Assembly (NCBI RefSeq): GCF_000149955.1
Contig: NC_030988.1
Span: 5,429,710 to 5,493,709 of the forward strand
DNA: 64,000 nt
Source: Fusarium oxysporum f. sp. lycopersici 4287
Taxonomy: Eukaryota; Ascomycota; Sordariomycetes; Hypocreales; Nectriaceae
Direction: 5' to 3'
Position numbers and translations under genes: made by a program. How positions within the stretch are numbered: the stretch's first letter is position 1; every line of letters begins with the position of its first letter. This document shows positions 45,263 through 56,640 of the stretch, one piece after another. The notes beneath the pieces are model-generated. The model did not search any database, was not told where the DNA came from, and saw only the letters and a list, made by a program, of their open reading frames with translations.

Positions 45263-46075
45263 GCTATGTTCTGTATCATCTCGCATATAGTCAGAAGCTA
45301 ACTAGCAAGGGGTCGCACGTACTTATATAGCTGCTAAATGGAGGTAGTATAAGGAATCAGATTGGAGAATGTTTAGCCGGACTATAGACGATTGTTTTGC
45401 AGGCTCTACATTGCTACTAAACATAACATATAGGCAAGGAATGGCGGCTAGTCATTCATAGATTAACGCGTGGCTGTAGTAAGCATCAGAGGCTGATTGC
45501 ATGTATGTAGTAGTGGATTAATATATGGCCGTAATAATAGAGGTGCTGCGTTTGGTTTAACATGTTATAGCTGATTCTATGGCAACTAAAAATCCGGAGA
45601 CTTAAGGACACCATCGTAGCCGTGTAAAAGTTATAGCCTTACGTCTGTGGCTATAGTTATATCTATAGCAGACATTTCGATACTGCTGGTAGTCTCCGAT
45701 GTCATATTATTATTGAGTTTCATTAGGGTGATTAAGCTGATAATCAGCCTTAGGGAATAAGCTGTTTCAAGGATAGATTTTAGGTCAAGTGTTGGGTGGT
45801 TGAAAGGGTTGAAGGAACAGGGTCGAAGTGTAAAGCTGGACGTGAGAATGCCTTTGACTATGATATAATTGAGTGAACTCATCACATAAATCGGCAGGAT
45901 AGGTTAAGGCCAAATAGGTATAAGAGAACCCTGTTTTGATTGAGTGGCCTGAACTTAATAATTACAATAATTAATATTCATGGGGTTGTTCTACATAGAA
46001 ATAAGCCTTAATTTCTTGCAGGTATATAAAACTTTCGACACATACAAGTCTATCAGATAAGGCAGTAAAAAGAGT
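45263..46075. other. intergenic between convergent genes
   Basis: About 0.8 kb, AT-rich, with no supportable gene between the 3' ends of MFS 1 and kinase 2. Confidence 0.55.
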
Positions 46076-47413
46076 CTATTGCTTTATAGTACTAAACACT
46101 TGACCGCCAACATAATTAACAAGCTCTTTGACAGGTGGCAGATACTCCAAATCACCCCCAAAGCTCATTCCCTTCTTCAAGAGTTTACGATAATTTTTGC
46201 CTGGGCTTACCTTGCCGAGGATATACTCCCTTCTGGTCTCGACGCGTGAAGGAACAGGGATACTTCGCCCGACTACAGCCTCCATCCCTTGCCAGGCAAA
46301 TGTGATAGCTTCCTTGGCATCTGACGGGATACCAGCCTCGTCAAGCATGGTGATTCTCGTGTCAGGGAAGGCGTTCTGCATATACTCTGTAATGTTGGGG
46401 TTTCGCGCTCCGCCGCCGCACATGTATATTTCTGCTAGCGGACCGTACTGGGTTGGCATGTATCGCTTGTAGTGTTGCACAATAGCCTGAGCGGTAATAC
46501 GCGTGATGGTGGCCACAATATCATTTGGGGACATTCCCTTCTCGAGGCCACGATCGATTAAGTTGTGTGCAATCGTATCTCTGAAGACTTCCCTACCCGT
46601 CGTCTTGGGCGGATCAAGAGCAAAGTAGGGATGAGTTTGCAGGAACTCGTCGACCATCTGCTGGTCCACCTCTCCAGCTCGACCCATTTCACCGTCCTTG
46701 TCGTACTCTTTCTCGCCATCTGTAAAGAATCGCACCGCCGCATCGATAAAAACATTGCCAGGTCCAGTATCAAAGTCAAAGAACTCAGTGTTCAATGCAC
46801 CATCGACATCAGGCGGGATGAAACAAACATTTGCAATGCCGCCAATGTTTTGACAGGCTCGAAACTTGGTGGGGTGGTGAAGAAGCAGAGAGTCGAAGAA
46901 GCCGATGAGAGGAGCTCCCTGACGACCAGCGGCCTGATCCGAGACACGGAAATCAGTAACCGTAGTGATTCCAGTTCTAGAAGCAATAAAGCAACCCTCT
47001 GCCATGGTCAAGGCAGATTTTGTTTGCCCCTCCTCTGGGATACTGAGCAACCAGATGGTCTGGCCATGAGAGCCGACGGCATCAATGGATGACAGTGGAA
47101 TACCATGTTTCTGTGAGAATTGCATAACAGCACCTGAGAATGTCTCGCCAAGCAGGACATTGACCTCTGATAGTTCCTCGGGTGTGGTATTGTTGTGGAG
47201 GATCATGCGCATCACCCTTTTCTTGATGGTCTGTTCAAGAGGGATCTCGTCGTACTTCAAGAGCTCGAGATGCATCGGTGCATTTGGTGAGGCTTGTCGA
47301 AAGCGACACAAGGCGCAATCAATACCGTCCATGGACGTGCCAGAGTTTAAGCCCAATACGGTAATGTCCAGAGGCGCGTGAGCGTCTAGGAGAAGACCTT
47401 CGGTAGATCCCAT
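46076..47413 (-). CDS. levoglucosan-kinase-like sugar kinase, paralog 2
   Basis: An intronless frame of 445 residues from the ATG at 47413; an in-frame ATG at 47467 would add 18 residues. All AnmK/levoglucosan kinase motifs are present: [53 protein letters not shown] (catalytic Asp154), [31 protein letters not shown] and MCGGGARNP. From memory of the family, its overall wording is much closer to the characterised yeast levoglucosan kinase than to bacterial AnmK; for example AAGRQGAPL has Arg where bacteria have Gly. Expected reaction: levoglucosan plus ATP to glucose 6-phosphate, in the cytosol. It shares a divergent promoter with MFS 2. Unlike paralog 1 it lacks introns. Confidence 0.9.
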   Translation of the reverse strand: MGSTEGLLLDAHAPLDITVLGLNSGTSMDGIDCALCRFRQASPNAPMHLELLKYDEIPLEQTIKKRVMRMILHNNTTPEELSEVNVLLGETFSGAVMQFSQKHGIPLSSIDAVGSHGQTIWLLSIPEEGQTKSALTMAEGCFIASRTGITTVTDFRVSDQAAGRQGAPLIGFFDSLLLHHPTKFRACQNIGGIANVCFIPPDVDGALNTEFFDFDTGPGNVFIDAAVRFFTDGEKEYDKDGEMGRAGEVDQQMVDEFLQTHPYFALDPPKTTGREVFRDTIAHNLIDRGLEKGMSPNDIVATITRITAQAIVQHYKRYMPTQYGPLAEIYMCGGGARNPNITEYMQNAFPDTRITMLDEAGIPSDAKEAITFAWQGMEAVVGRSIPVPSRVETRREYILGKVSPGKNYRKLLKKGMSFGGDLEYLPPVKELVNYVGGQVFSTIKQ

Positions 47414-47928
47414 GGTAAAGATTCTGTAATATGAACGAAATAATTGTGAGAAACTGCTCGACAGCATATAGTTTGAAAGTAGAAGGCAAGGCTGCTATTT
47501 ATCCTATCCTTTAATGTCTGAGCCACCTCCAGATTCTGGGGTAGTTCCGGAAGAGGTGGTTTCGCCTCTCATACCTCGCCTAAGCAGTTAAAAGCTTAAA
47601 CTGTTAAATGGTTAAGCGGGCCTTTCGCTCCTGTCTTAAGGGCCACGAGTTTAAGCGTTTAAGCGTGCCAGACGCCACTCGGTTCTCGCCACTAACAGTC
47701 GCCACCCCGCAAAATTTGTGATTCGACCTGGGGAACCACGGGGAATTAGCTTCAAGGTTAGTCACTTGAAACGTTTCCTTGGTTCTTAGACAACCCCTTC
47801 TTTGATCATGTTGCGAAGGATATAAATCTCGTCGATTCCACTTCATGCCTGGGACTCAGGACACTGTTCATCAATCATCCCATCAGTACCGCAAATATAC
47901 CGACGTCCGAGCTACTGCATTCTACACT
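47414..47928. promoter_or_regulatory. divergent promoter, kinase 2 / MFS 2
   Basis: 515 bases. TATAAAT at 47821-47827 fits the core promoter of MFS 2 and argues for its start at 47929, not 47845. TTTAAGCG occurs in tandem near 47650-47665, with related TTAAGCG copies nearby. Confidence 0.5.
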
Positions 47929-49784
47929 ATGATCAACTTTCACGTCTGGAGGCATGTGCCTGGCAAGGCGTTGTTGTTTCTTATTAACCTTGTCGCTTCA
48001 ACAGCCTTGATCTTTGAAGGTGAGTTAGCCACAATTATTGTTGAGATGAACCAACTGACATAACATAGGGTTTAACCAAGGTGTGCTGGGGACTGTGAGC
48101 GAGACCCCTGGCTTCATCGATATGGCTGGCATTGGCTCCAATGGAGTTGTAACCAACTCAACCAAACAAGGTGGTCTTGCAGCAGCTTACTACTTTGGAG
48201 GCATGTGGGGTTGTTTTACAGGTGGTTAGTCAATTAGACATGCCTTGAAGAAGTCGGGATCATACTAATGACGGTTATAGGATGGGTTGGGGACAAGATT
48301 GGCCGCAAACGCGGTGTCTTAGTCGGCACGCTCTGCGGCATTCTCGGTGCTGCTCTCATGGCGGGCAGTATTAACTCCAACATGTTCCTCTGCGCTCGAA
48401 TTATCGCTGGTCTAGGGATTGGCTTTCTTAATGCCATCGTACCTCCTTGGGTTAGCGAACTGTCCGAAGCCCATGATCGTGGCTCTAGCTTCTCTCTGGT
48501 GTTTGTTTCCAACTATCTAGGCATCGCCATCGCATACTGGCTCAATTTTGGTCTTCGCAACACCAACACGGAGTTCCGTTGGCGCTTTCCGCTCGCCTGG
48601 ATGGCCATTCCTCTTATAATTGTGGACATTGCTCTCCCATTCCTGCCCGAGTCTCCTAGGTGTGTTTCTGTCATAACTGAACCTTGAAGAACTTGTATAC
48701 TGACAAGACTAGATGGCTCATTGCAAACGGGAGAAGAGAAGAGGCTGTCGATATCCTCTGCAAGCTTCGAGGCGACCTGACTCAAGACACACCCAAAATA
48801 GTTACCGAGCTTGCGCAAATCGACTCAATTGTCGAAGCCACCCATAACCGTCGCAATGACCTCCTCAACATAGCACTCGGCGGTCGATATTCCGGCAACC
48901 TCCATCTTGGAAGGCGAGCAGTCATGGGCTTTGCACTTCAGTGGATCCAGCAATGGACCGGCATATTGGCTATTGCTGCTTGGGCCGGCACCCTGTTCAA
49001 CCTGGCTGGTTTTGATACACACAAATCTATCTGGTTGGCTGGACTTGCCAACACTTTTGGCATTCCGGGAACTGTAGCAGCATCTTTTGTGATCGATCGA
49101 ATTGGTCGCATCAGATCCTTGATGGTTTCTTTCGTCACTCAAGGTATCGCACTGTTCCTTGTTGCTGCCTTTATTAAGACCTCCCAAGACGTGGCTGCTA
49201 CAGATTCTGAGAAGTCTCAACAGCTTGGTACTGCCGCGGCATCATTTGTCTTCGTCTATATCTGGTAAGGCACATTGCTAAAATTGTAGTTATTTTTGCT
49301 AACTTGATTCAGGTTCTTCACCATGTTCAACATCATTCCATGCTGGATCTATGGAACCGAAATCTGGCCCCAGGAGATTCGCGCCAAAGGTTACAGCTTC
49401 ACAATCTTCGGTTGGGCATGTGGCTGTGGCATGACTCAATTCGTCATTCCCATCATGCTTCAGAGGCTCGGCTGGGCTACCTATATATTTTTCGGGGCCA
49501 TGAATGTCGTTGCTATGCCTCTTGTCTGGTTCTTCTTCCCCGAAGTATCTAAAAAGTCCCTCGAGGAGATTAACCTCTTGTTCACGAGCAACAGTCTCCT
49601 CGTGTCTAAGAACATGGAGGAATATGAGAGGCGCTTGGCTGAAGCAGGCGGAGACGTCGCAGTAGCATCGAGACAGTTGCTTGATGAGGTCGATGGATAT
49701 GTTCAGCAGGTTCATGGCACTGAGAAGGATTTGGAGAACTGCGGAAATGGTACGATTGAGCAGCAAGATGTTATCGATGGTTAG
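47929..49784 (+). CDS. MFS sugar transporter 2 of the kinase cluster
   Basis: Exons 47929-48019, 48069-48221, 48281-48659, 48713-49264 and 49313-49784 give 548 residues. Sugar-porter motifs: GWVGDKIGRKRGV after helix 2, LPESPRWLIANGRREEAV after helix 6, IDRIGRIRSL between helices 8 and 9, YGTEIWPQEIRAKGYS, and FPEVSKKSLEEINLLF after helix 12. It has twelve predicted membrane segments and a long acidic C-terminal tail. An upstream in-frame ATG at 47845 is only 24 bases after the start of a TATA box, so I prefer 47929. Paired divergently with kinase 2, it is the most direct candidate for uptake of that kinase's substrate. It converges with regulator 2, 55 bases apart. Confidence 0.88.
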
Positions 49785-49839
49785 CTTGTTGATATGCGAG
49801 ATTGCACCTCGTAGCTGAAAACTCTTTAACACTAAAATA

Positions 49840-51718
49840 TCAATTCAAGTTGAAGTTCCACGTCAGGTCTCCAAGATGCTCTCCATTTTCTGGAAACGTC
49901 CAGTCCAATGCACCATCTGGGATGATCTCCTGATAGCTTTGGGCTACTTGGCTGTCCAGTACCGATTCTTCCATCATGCCTTCAGATGCTGTCAGGACCG
50001 CGGCTGATGGGGCAATCTGTCGCTGTCTAGTCATGTACTCATCAATTCGAGAAACTTGTGATCGGAGCTTCTCGCTCGCACTGGTGCTGTGGTGGATAAC
50101 CTCCAGGTTCTCTAACAGCAGCGCCATTGAGAGCATTACTCCCCGTACACGAGTATAGTCGGCCTCGCTGAGCGGCTCTTCTAACACATTACCTAAAATC
50201 GATCCAATACCTCCAAGGTGGTGCAGGAGCGGGGTGCTGATAGAAAGCAGATAAGCAATCGGTATAGAGACAAATGCTTCGACGACTTCGCTGGCGATCT
50301 GGCAACGCTGTTCGATGCTGGTTCCGCTACCGGCGAAGAGGACAATACGCAGTAGCTGAAATGTGGCAGTGATATTCGCGGCCTGGAACCCGAAACGATC
50401 TTTCTTGACGTTACAGACCATTAGGGGCGTTTCTTTGAAGCAATCTGGCAAGTTGAGGTACATTCGAAAGACGCTCTCGCGAACTGATGCTTTTGCAGCA
50501 GTAAAGTCCTCCTCAAACATCCCTATCAAGAACGAATTTGTGGTTTGTCGCCTTCGGTAGCCTCGGAGCCGCGTCAAGGCATGTTCGAGGACGCGATACA
50601 AGTCTGTGATGAAATTCCACCCTGATAGCCAGCACTCCGCTCGTCCTGCAAAAGACTGACTGTCGTTTCCAGGTGTTGGATCTTGTGCTGTTATTCCGTT
50701 ATCGTCGATCATGTCATCGTCAACTTCTGTTGGATAGGCTACGTAAGATTGGCACTCGCTACATCGAATGATGCCACCCCAAACCACTGCCGTGTAGATG
50801 TCGAGTGTATACATAGACCAAAACTAAAAAACATTGTTAGCTTACTTGTCGCAGGAACGATGATTTGGCATGTCGGACCAGTCTTCTCCTCTCCTCTCGT
50901 TCCACGACGTCAATATTGCGTGGCCAATTGGCCTCATTATGTAATCCATCCATCGCCACCAGAGTGTGATACGAGCCAAGATGGTGGTGCATGTCGCGCG
51001 TCTTTCCATTTTGAATAGCTGCAATGGCAAGAATTGCATGCGCTCGAAGGATGTGTATGTTTGACTCTGTCGCGAGCTCCAGGAGCTGTTTCTTGGCCTC
51101 ATCGTAGAACAATTCTGGTTGTATCTTATATAGTGGCTCGAGGTCCCATTTGGGGTTTGTTACTGACCCGTCTCGTATGCGACCACTGACCAGGGCACAA
51201 AGAGCCATCGTGACAGAAAAGATGGATTTCTCGCTTGTGTACTCGGCTCGAGAGACTCTTCTAACGAACGTTGGCTGGTGAAAGAACGGGAATATTGGGT
51301 AAACAACCTCGAAATAGATCTCAATTAGGTCCATGATGCTGGCTTGGCTGGCAATATGTGGTGCCTTCCATTGATTGTCGTGAACAGAGACGGCTCGCGG
51401 CCTGGGTACGCATCTCACATCATGGGATGGATGGCTACTTTCTTGGGCCGGTTCAGCATTCGCAGCGTTAAGAGGCGGACGCGCAGCGTCTTCTGAGTAG
51501 TTCTTATGGTCTGTTGATTCATCCCGAGGCTTTGTCCCGCGTCGTCGAGGTGTTCGATGATAGGTGCATTCTTGTGCAAAGTCTTTGCAGTTTTGACATC
51601 CCTGGTTGTCGCTTGATGGCCGGCATCTAATGCTGCGTTGATGGCAGTAGTCGCACGCTTGTGTAATGCGCCTACGCTTAGTATTTGACTTCTTGGGGGC
51701 TTTATTGCCATTTGCCAT
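49840..51718 (-). CDS. Zn2Cys6 transcription factor of the kinase cluster (2)
   Basis: Two exons, 51718-50879 and 50823-49840, give 608 residues. The zinc cluster is of the XlnR/AmyR-like spacing: Cys22, 25, 32, 41, 44 and 51 (ACDYCHQRSIRC, eight residues, CQNCKDFAQEC), followed by RTPRRRGTKP. The middle region has the fungal-specific factor domain: IDLIEIYFEVVYPIFPFFH-type sequence (here IMDLIEIYFEVVYPIFPFF), then RRLFWSMYTLDIYTA across the intron, and YPTEVDDDMI. The XlnR/AmyR-type linker is common among regulators of carbohydrate use, which fits a sugar-catabolic cluster. It lies at the cluster's edge and converges with MFS 2. Target sites are unknown. Confidence 0.87.
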
Positions 51719-52104
51719 GGTGCTCTATCAATTCACATACAGAGGCAAAATAATCTGTTCTCGGTAGCTAGAACCTTGAGGCAAATTCAGGTTAACTAAA
51801 ATAATGAGGTCATGTGATAGAAAGTGCTAAGCTTATTTCAGTATCACGTATATAATAAGCGAGCGAGACAATATACTATAGCAAACGTGGCTTACCCTAT
51901 AGCTTTCTTATACTTAAATAAAATAGCTAAAAGTCTTATTAAATAATAAAGTAGTTTTTAAAGATTTTTAATTATTATATTTTATAAAGAAAACCTTAAA
52001 AGATGGTATAAATTATAATATAAATAGACTTTAAAGCTTCTAGCTTTTAATGTGTTTAATAAGTAATTGCAAATCGGGTCTACTACACCCGATTTCACCT
52101 ATTG
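51719..52104. other. upstream of regulator 2 plus MITE remnant
   Basis: The promoter of regulator 2 runs into an AT-rich remnant of the MITE family (about 51846-52070), then directly into the hAT element. Confidence 0.5.
51846..52070. mobile_element. degraded MITE fragment
   Basis: Starts near CACGTATATAATAAGCGAGC, resembling a decayed TAACGT...GATAAGCGAG end. Interior strings such as AAATAAAATAGCTAAAAGTC and AAATAGACTTTAA are shared with the MITEs at 23777 and 33356. The other end was not found. Confidence 0.6.
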
Positions 52105-55100
52105 CAGGGTTGCAATCCACTCCACTGAATCCACGCGTGGATCCACTGAGTGGATCCACGATCCATTCCACGAGGCTGGTCGGCTGGTGGATTATGTAAT
52201 CCATCCATTCCACTCGAAGCGCTCGTGGAGTGGATGGAGTGGATTTGAAGTGGAGTGAGTTAGGGGCTCCCTGCCAAGTTAGGTGTGAGCGCTTAGCTCT
52301 GACTGACAGCTACCCTAGAACAAAAAAACAATGAACTCTCTTGACATCGCAGCTTTTACTGGCATTTAACAAAATCAGTGCCGTTAGAACCGCCGCATTT
52401 TTCTCATTGGAGCTATATAAATCACAGTATGCCGGCTAAAGCTTTGCATGACAAACAACAAAGTGAAGGAAAAAGTAGTCCACCATTCATTCACTTTTCA
52501 ATGACAGAAGGGGGCTCGGATTGCCCCCGCCACCGACTAATTTAATGTAGTCCCAAAGACCCACGAAAGCTTGAGAGCTGCAGGAAGCTCCCTTTATCTC
52601 TCCTTTTTCGTCTTTTCCTCACTTTCATCCCTAGCGTCAGGATGCTTGCGCCCAGTTAGTTGTCAATATACTCCGTTGGGACTGTTACAGTATGCCTGCC
52701 TTGCCTCGGCCATGGCATTTATCTTATCATTACCGAAATGGGGATTCCATCTGCTCCTGGTCAGGGGTAGCTCTGGCGAGAGCTCAAGGGCCGCGATAGA
52801 GACGATCTTCTTCACCTTCTTTAATCGTAACATTTTCTTGTTACGCTTTGCCCTATTTTCCACGCGATTTTGACACGGCCACGAGCTTTCATTCAAGATG
52901 GCTTCTTCCGATTCTTGCCTTATTACTCCCATCCAACGCCGTCCCCGACGCCTTCTCTGTCGCCTTCAACCCCGACGCCCGTGTTGAGACCGACCGAGAC
53001 CCCTCCGGAAGACGAAGACAATCACGAAGCAACCCTTCGATATCACTTCCGTGGCTGGGCACTCTCCGAACGAAGCAGAGAAACTGCTTCTTGGGCCTGG
53101 CCTTTTGGATATTACATCCAAAAGGACGAGCAGCGCAGATGGGTCTGTCGAGCCTGCATTCGCAAGAGGAACCCTTGTCCAGGCAACTTTGACTCCGATG
53201 GCATTCAAAACGCGTATAATCACCTATTTTCTGAACATGGAATCCGCGCTCCGTTTAGCAAGACGAAAGGAACCGCTGAAAAGAAAGCTGATTCTCTAAG
53301 TGTTAAGGCGACGGGGCAGAAGTCCATCGTGGAAGCCTTGAAGCTTGACTTGCACAACCCACGAGAACAAGCAATTGCAAACACTGTTATTAAGCGTTTC
53401 GACCGCGATCACTTTCAACGGCTTCTAATGAACTGGATCGTCGCTAGAAACCATTCTTTTTCCATTGCAGAAGAAAACGAACTGCGAGAAATATTCGACT
53501 ACTTGAACCCGTCAGTCTCGGTTCGTGACGCCAACCTTACCCACACGACGATCAAGGAAAAAGCCACTTCAGCGTTCAAACAACACAAGCAGAAAGTTGT
53601 CGAGGTACTCCGCAAGGCGCCTGGCCTTATCCACATCTCATTTGACGGCTGGAGGTCTGGAAATCGGCATGCTTTATATGGAGTGTGTTGTTTTTTCAGG
53701 GACGAAAACAACAAGCCGTGCAAGGTTACAATAGGGGTCCCCGAGCTCAGCGTCAGTCACACAGGGACAAATATCGCGGCCGAAATCCTCGACGTTATCG
53801 AAGCCTATCAGATTCAAGACAAGATTGGATATTTCACGCTGGATAACGCGGAAAACAACGATACTGCTATGGAGATAATTGGTGGAGAGCTGGGCTTCGT
53901 TGGCAAGACTAGGCGAGGGCGCTGTTTTGGCCGCACTCTGAACCTCTCGGCCAAAAGCATACTTTTCGGCCACAAAGCTGACGCGTTCGAACGGCAACTA
54001 TCTGGGCAGGCGCCTTTATCAGAAGCCGAGCACTTGCTTTGGCAGAAGAGGGGTCCAGTGGGCAAATTGCACAATGTTGTGGTATTTATCCATAGATCTG
54101 ACAAGTTGACTGACTTGCTTCGAGAGCTCCAGCGGACCGCCTTCGACCAGTCGCCTGACCCTAAAGTCAGGACTAAGAAGCCTTTGGACGTTGTTTTGGA
54201 TAACGATACTCGATGGCTTCGCAGTTATACATGATCCGACGTGCGCTTCAGCTGCGTGATCACATTGAACTGCTTATCGCGCGATACCGGGTGGAGTTCG
54301 AACAACAGCATAAGACCAAAAGGGGCACCACAAAGAAGTCTGCCAAACTGCCATATATTTGCGAGCCAGAACACCAGTTATCTGACAAGGACTGGGAGGT
54401 TCTCGAAATCTTTTCGCAGCTTCTAGGCTATTATGAGTGCACGATTAAGATGCTTGAAGGCGATGGCCAAATCCGCAAGCGGAAGCGTGGATGGATGGGC
54501 TCATATGGTAATGTTTGGGATGTTATCCAAGGCTTCGAATTCCTTCTTGACAAGCTTGAGGACTATAAGGCTATGGCTGAACGCTTTCCTGACGCCGAAC
54601 ACTTCAGGATTAACATCAATTTGGGTTGGCAGAAGCTTGATAAGTATTACCAGCTGTTAAGCGAAACGCCTATCTATTATACTGGGCTGGCGCTCCATCC
54701 AGCGTACCGCTGGAAATGGTTCGACCGCAAGTGGGCCGGTAACCCTGAATGGATTCGTCAGGCCAAGCGAATCGTTCACGATGTATGGCACTACGAGTAT
54801 CGTGAGGCCAGGTTACCTCGAAGGGCTGTGAATGACGAAAAACCAGCTCTCAAACGGCGGAAGACGTACAGCAATCCGTTCCAAGAATACCTGGAAGAAA
54901 ACCGCTGCGCAGCATCAGCGACGCAAGGTGACGACAGCCTCGAGCCGTTTGAAGATGAGTATCAGCACTGGATTTCGAACCATGAGAGTGGTGATGCCCA
55001 AGTTCGTGACCCTCTTGCTTATTGGCACGAGAAAAGGTTCAAGTATCCACGTCTGTCACGAATGGCCCTTGATTTCCTTACGATCCAGCCGATGTCCGCT

Positions 55101-55594
55101 GAGTGTGAACGTCTTTTTTCAGCAGCAGGGCGTATGGTAACACCTCTGCGAAGTCGGCTTGAAGCACAGGTTATTGGGACGTGTCAAGTCTTGCGTTCAT
55201 GGCTTAGGGCGGGTATTATTCGAGATTTGGACCCTTTCTTTGTCTCAGTAGCCGAAGAGAAGGACAACCTCAAGATGGCTCACATGACGGACGACGAGCT
55301 TCAAGAGTGGGCAACAGCGTGGCTTGAGAATGTGGTGGAGTGCCACCAAGAAGAAAGTAGTTGGGAATAGCTTTACTACCACGAACAGCGGTACTTAATC
55401 AGGTCAGGGCGGGCGTCGAGAATAACTTCACTCAAACAACTGCTGACATAATCGACTCATCCACTAATCCACGACGTCCATTCCACTTCACGATAGCTTC
55501 AAATGGATCCACTACACCGACGGGCTCCGTGGATTAAGGTCCATCCACTCCACTGGCTCCGCCAGTGGATTTAGTGGAGTGGATTGCAACTCTG
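52105..55594 (+). mobile_element. hAT-type DNA transposon
   Basis: 3.5 kb with TIRs CAGGGTTGCAATCCACTCCA on the left and CAGAGTTGCAATCCACTCCA on the right (reverse complement). The subterminal ~150 bases at the left contain 14 TCCAC or GTGGA units and the right end is similarly dense, a likely transposase-binding array. No 8-bp target duplication is visible. Confidence 0.82.
52870..55370 (+). pseudogene. hAT transposase, one frameshift
   Basis: Two overlapping open frames (to 54234 and from 54213) together read as one hAT transposase of about 830 residues. A BED-type zinc finger lies near the start (RRWVCRACIRKRNPC with a later HLFSEH pair). The catalytic region has ISFDGWRSGNRHALYG and LDNAENNDTAM, and the C-terminus holds the hAT dimerisation domain (DPLAYWHEKRFKYPRLSRMA, SAECERLFSAAGR). 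At about 54217 the frame shifts after DNDTRWL; one lost T would explain it. The true start is uncertain: no ATG opens the first frame at its proline-rich beginning, and an ATG at 52899 lies in another frame. Apart from this the sequence looks well preserved. Confidence 0.83.
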
Positions 55595-55843
55595 AAGGGA
55601 TATATAGGGTTGGAACAGCCCAGCTCTGTGAAAAGATTGCTTGCCATGATTTGACCTGTCGGGAGGTTCTGATTCTCGAATACAGTCTGCATAATGTCTT
55701 GAAGCACAAAAGGTTGAAGTCTGAGCAGGAGCTTTACGCGGTACGTTCTGTGTATGGTCAGAATTCGACGTTGTAACCCTGGTCCAATCACAGACCAGAG
55801 TCGATCCCCAGCAAAACTCAAGGCTACCCCGCGACTAGTGACT
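55595..55843. other. spacer with short unrecognised open frame
   Basis: The plus strand is open to 55776 (EGIYRVGTAQLCEKIACHD and onward), just outside the hAT end. Protein-like but unrecognised; possibly a remnant of the target gene. Confidence 0.25.
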
Positions 55844-56640
55844 TTAGTAAATTACCTTGATGATATTGGTGTTCCTAGCCCCTCTAATCACTGCTGCGCA
55901 TCTCCATCTCTCGTCCTTCTTTCTTGTCCTCACAGCGTCTTCGATAGCCTGTCGGACCTCTCCGATCTGCGCCTTGTCGCTGTCATCGTCGCCCGCTCCG
56001 GAGATATCTATCATGCAGAAAAGGTCCTCTCCACAGGGTAACGAAAGCGGCGGCGCAGGTGATGACACGGCTCAGGACGTCCAACACCGCCATTCGGCCC
56101 CTCCGTTGGTGATATACGAGCTATGTCTGCAAGTGGCTGCCTGGGGTTCGTCTGGGCGGAGCCGACTACAGCATGCTGCGCCATGATATCTGATTTCTCG
56201 TGGATGTGTTTGATCTATTCGGCGGCCTACACTTGCAGGGGCTCGATATCGCGTGAGGCGTGCTGCTGCATTCGTTTGAGCTCGTCAACCTGTTCCTGCA
56301 TCAGCTTTCGTTCCTGTGCGGCTTGCGCCTGAATGCCTTGAATATCTTGTTGCAGCTGCCTAATCGCTTTCTCCTGGCCTTCGATCATTTGCTTGAGCAC
56401 CTGCTGCTCCTTTTCCCAAGCGTTCCACAGAGTCTCGATGGTTCTCTCGTGAGACGTCGTGATTTCCTTCACGGTTTCTTGCTGTGCCTTCGCCATCTGT
56501 TTCATTGTTTCGTCGCGGATTTCGCGGACCAGGGCTTGCATCACTATCCCAACATTACCGGACAAGTTCTCCATCCCTTTCGCTGTTAGCTTTCGCAGCC
56601 GGTCTGATTCGCGACGATGCTGTCCGCAACCGCGTCCATC
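55844..56640 (-). pseudogene. non-LTR retrotransposon (Tad-like) ORF1 fragment
   Basis: The upstream part, from the ATG at 56574, encodes a long coiled coil (EKEQQVLKQMIEGQEKAIRQ and neighbours) ending at a TAG at 56229-56227. Sequence in other frames then continues with family-like pieces (TNPRQPLADIARISP), and the segment at 56068-55844 reads EVRQAIEDAVRTRKKDERWR followed by ARNTNIIKVI. This order matches the ORF1/Gag-like protein that precedes the endonuclease-reverse transcriptase in fungal LINEs. Several stops and frameshifts break it, and it ends before the zinc-knuckle region. No reverse transcriptase is nearby. Confidence 0.6.

Noticed and set aside
47536..47733. CreA-like SYGGRG sites (CTGGGG, CCCCGC) in the kinase 2/MFS 2 promoter
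   Set aside because: About two such sites per 500 bases are expected by chance on both strands, so three are not evidence of carbon catabolite repression.
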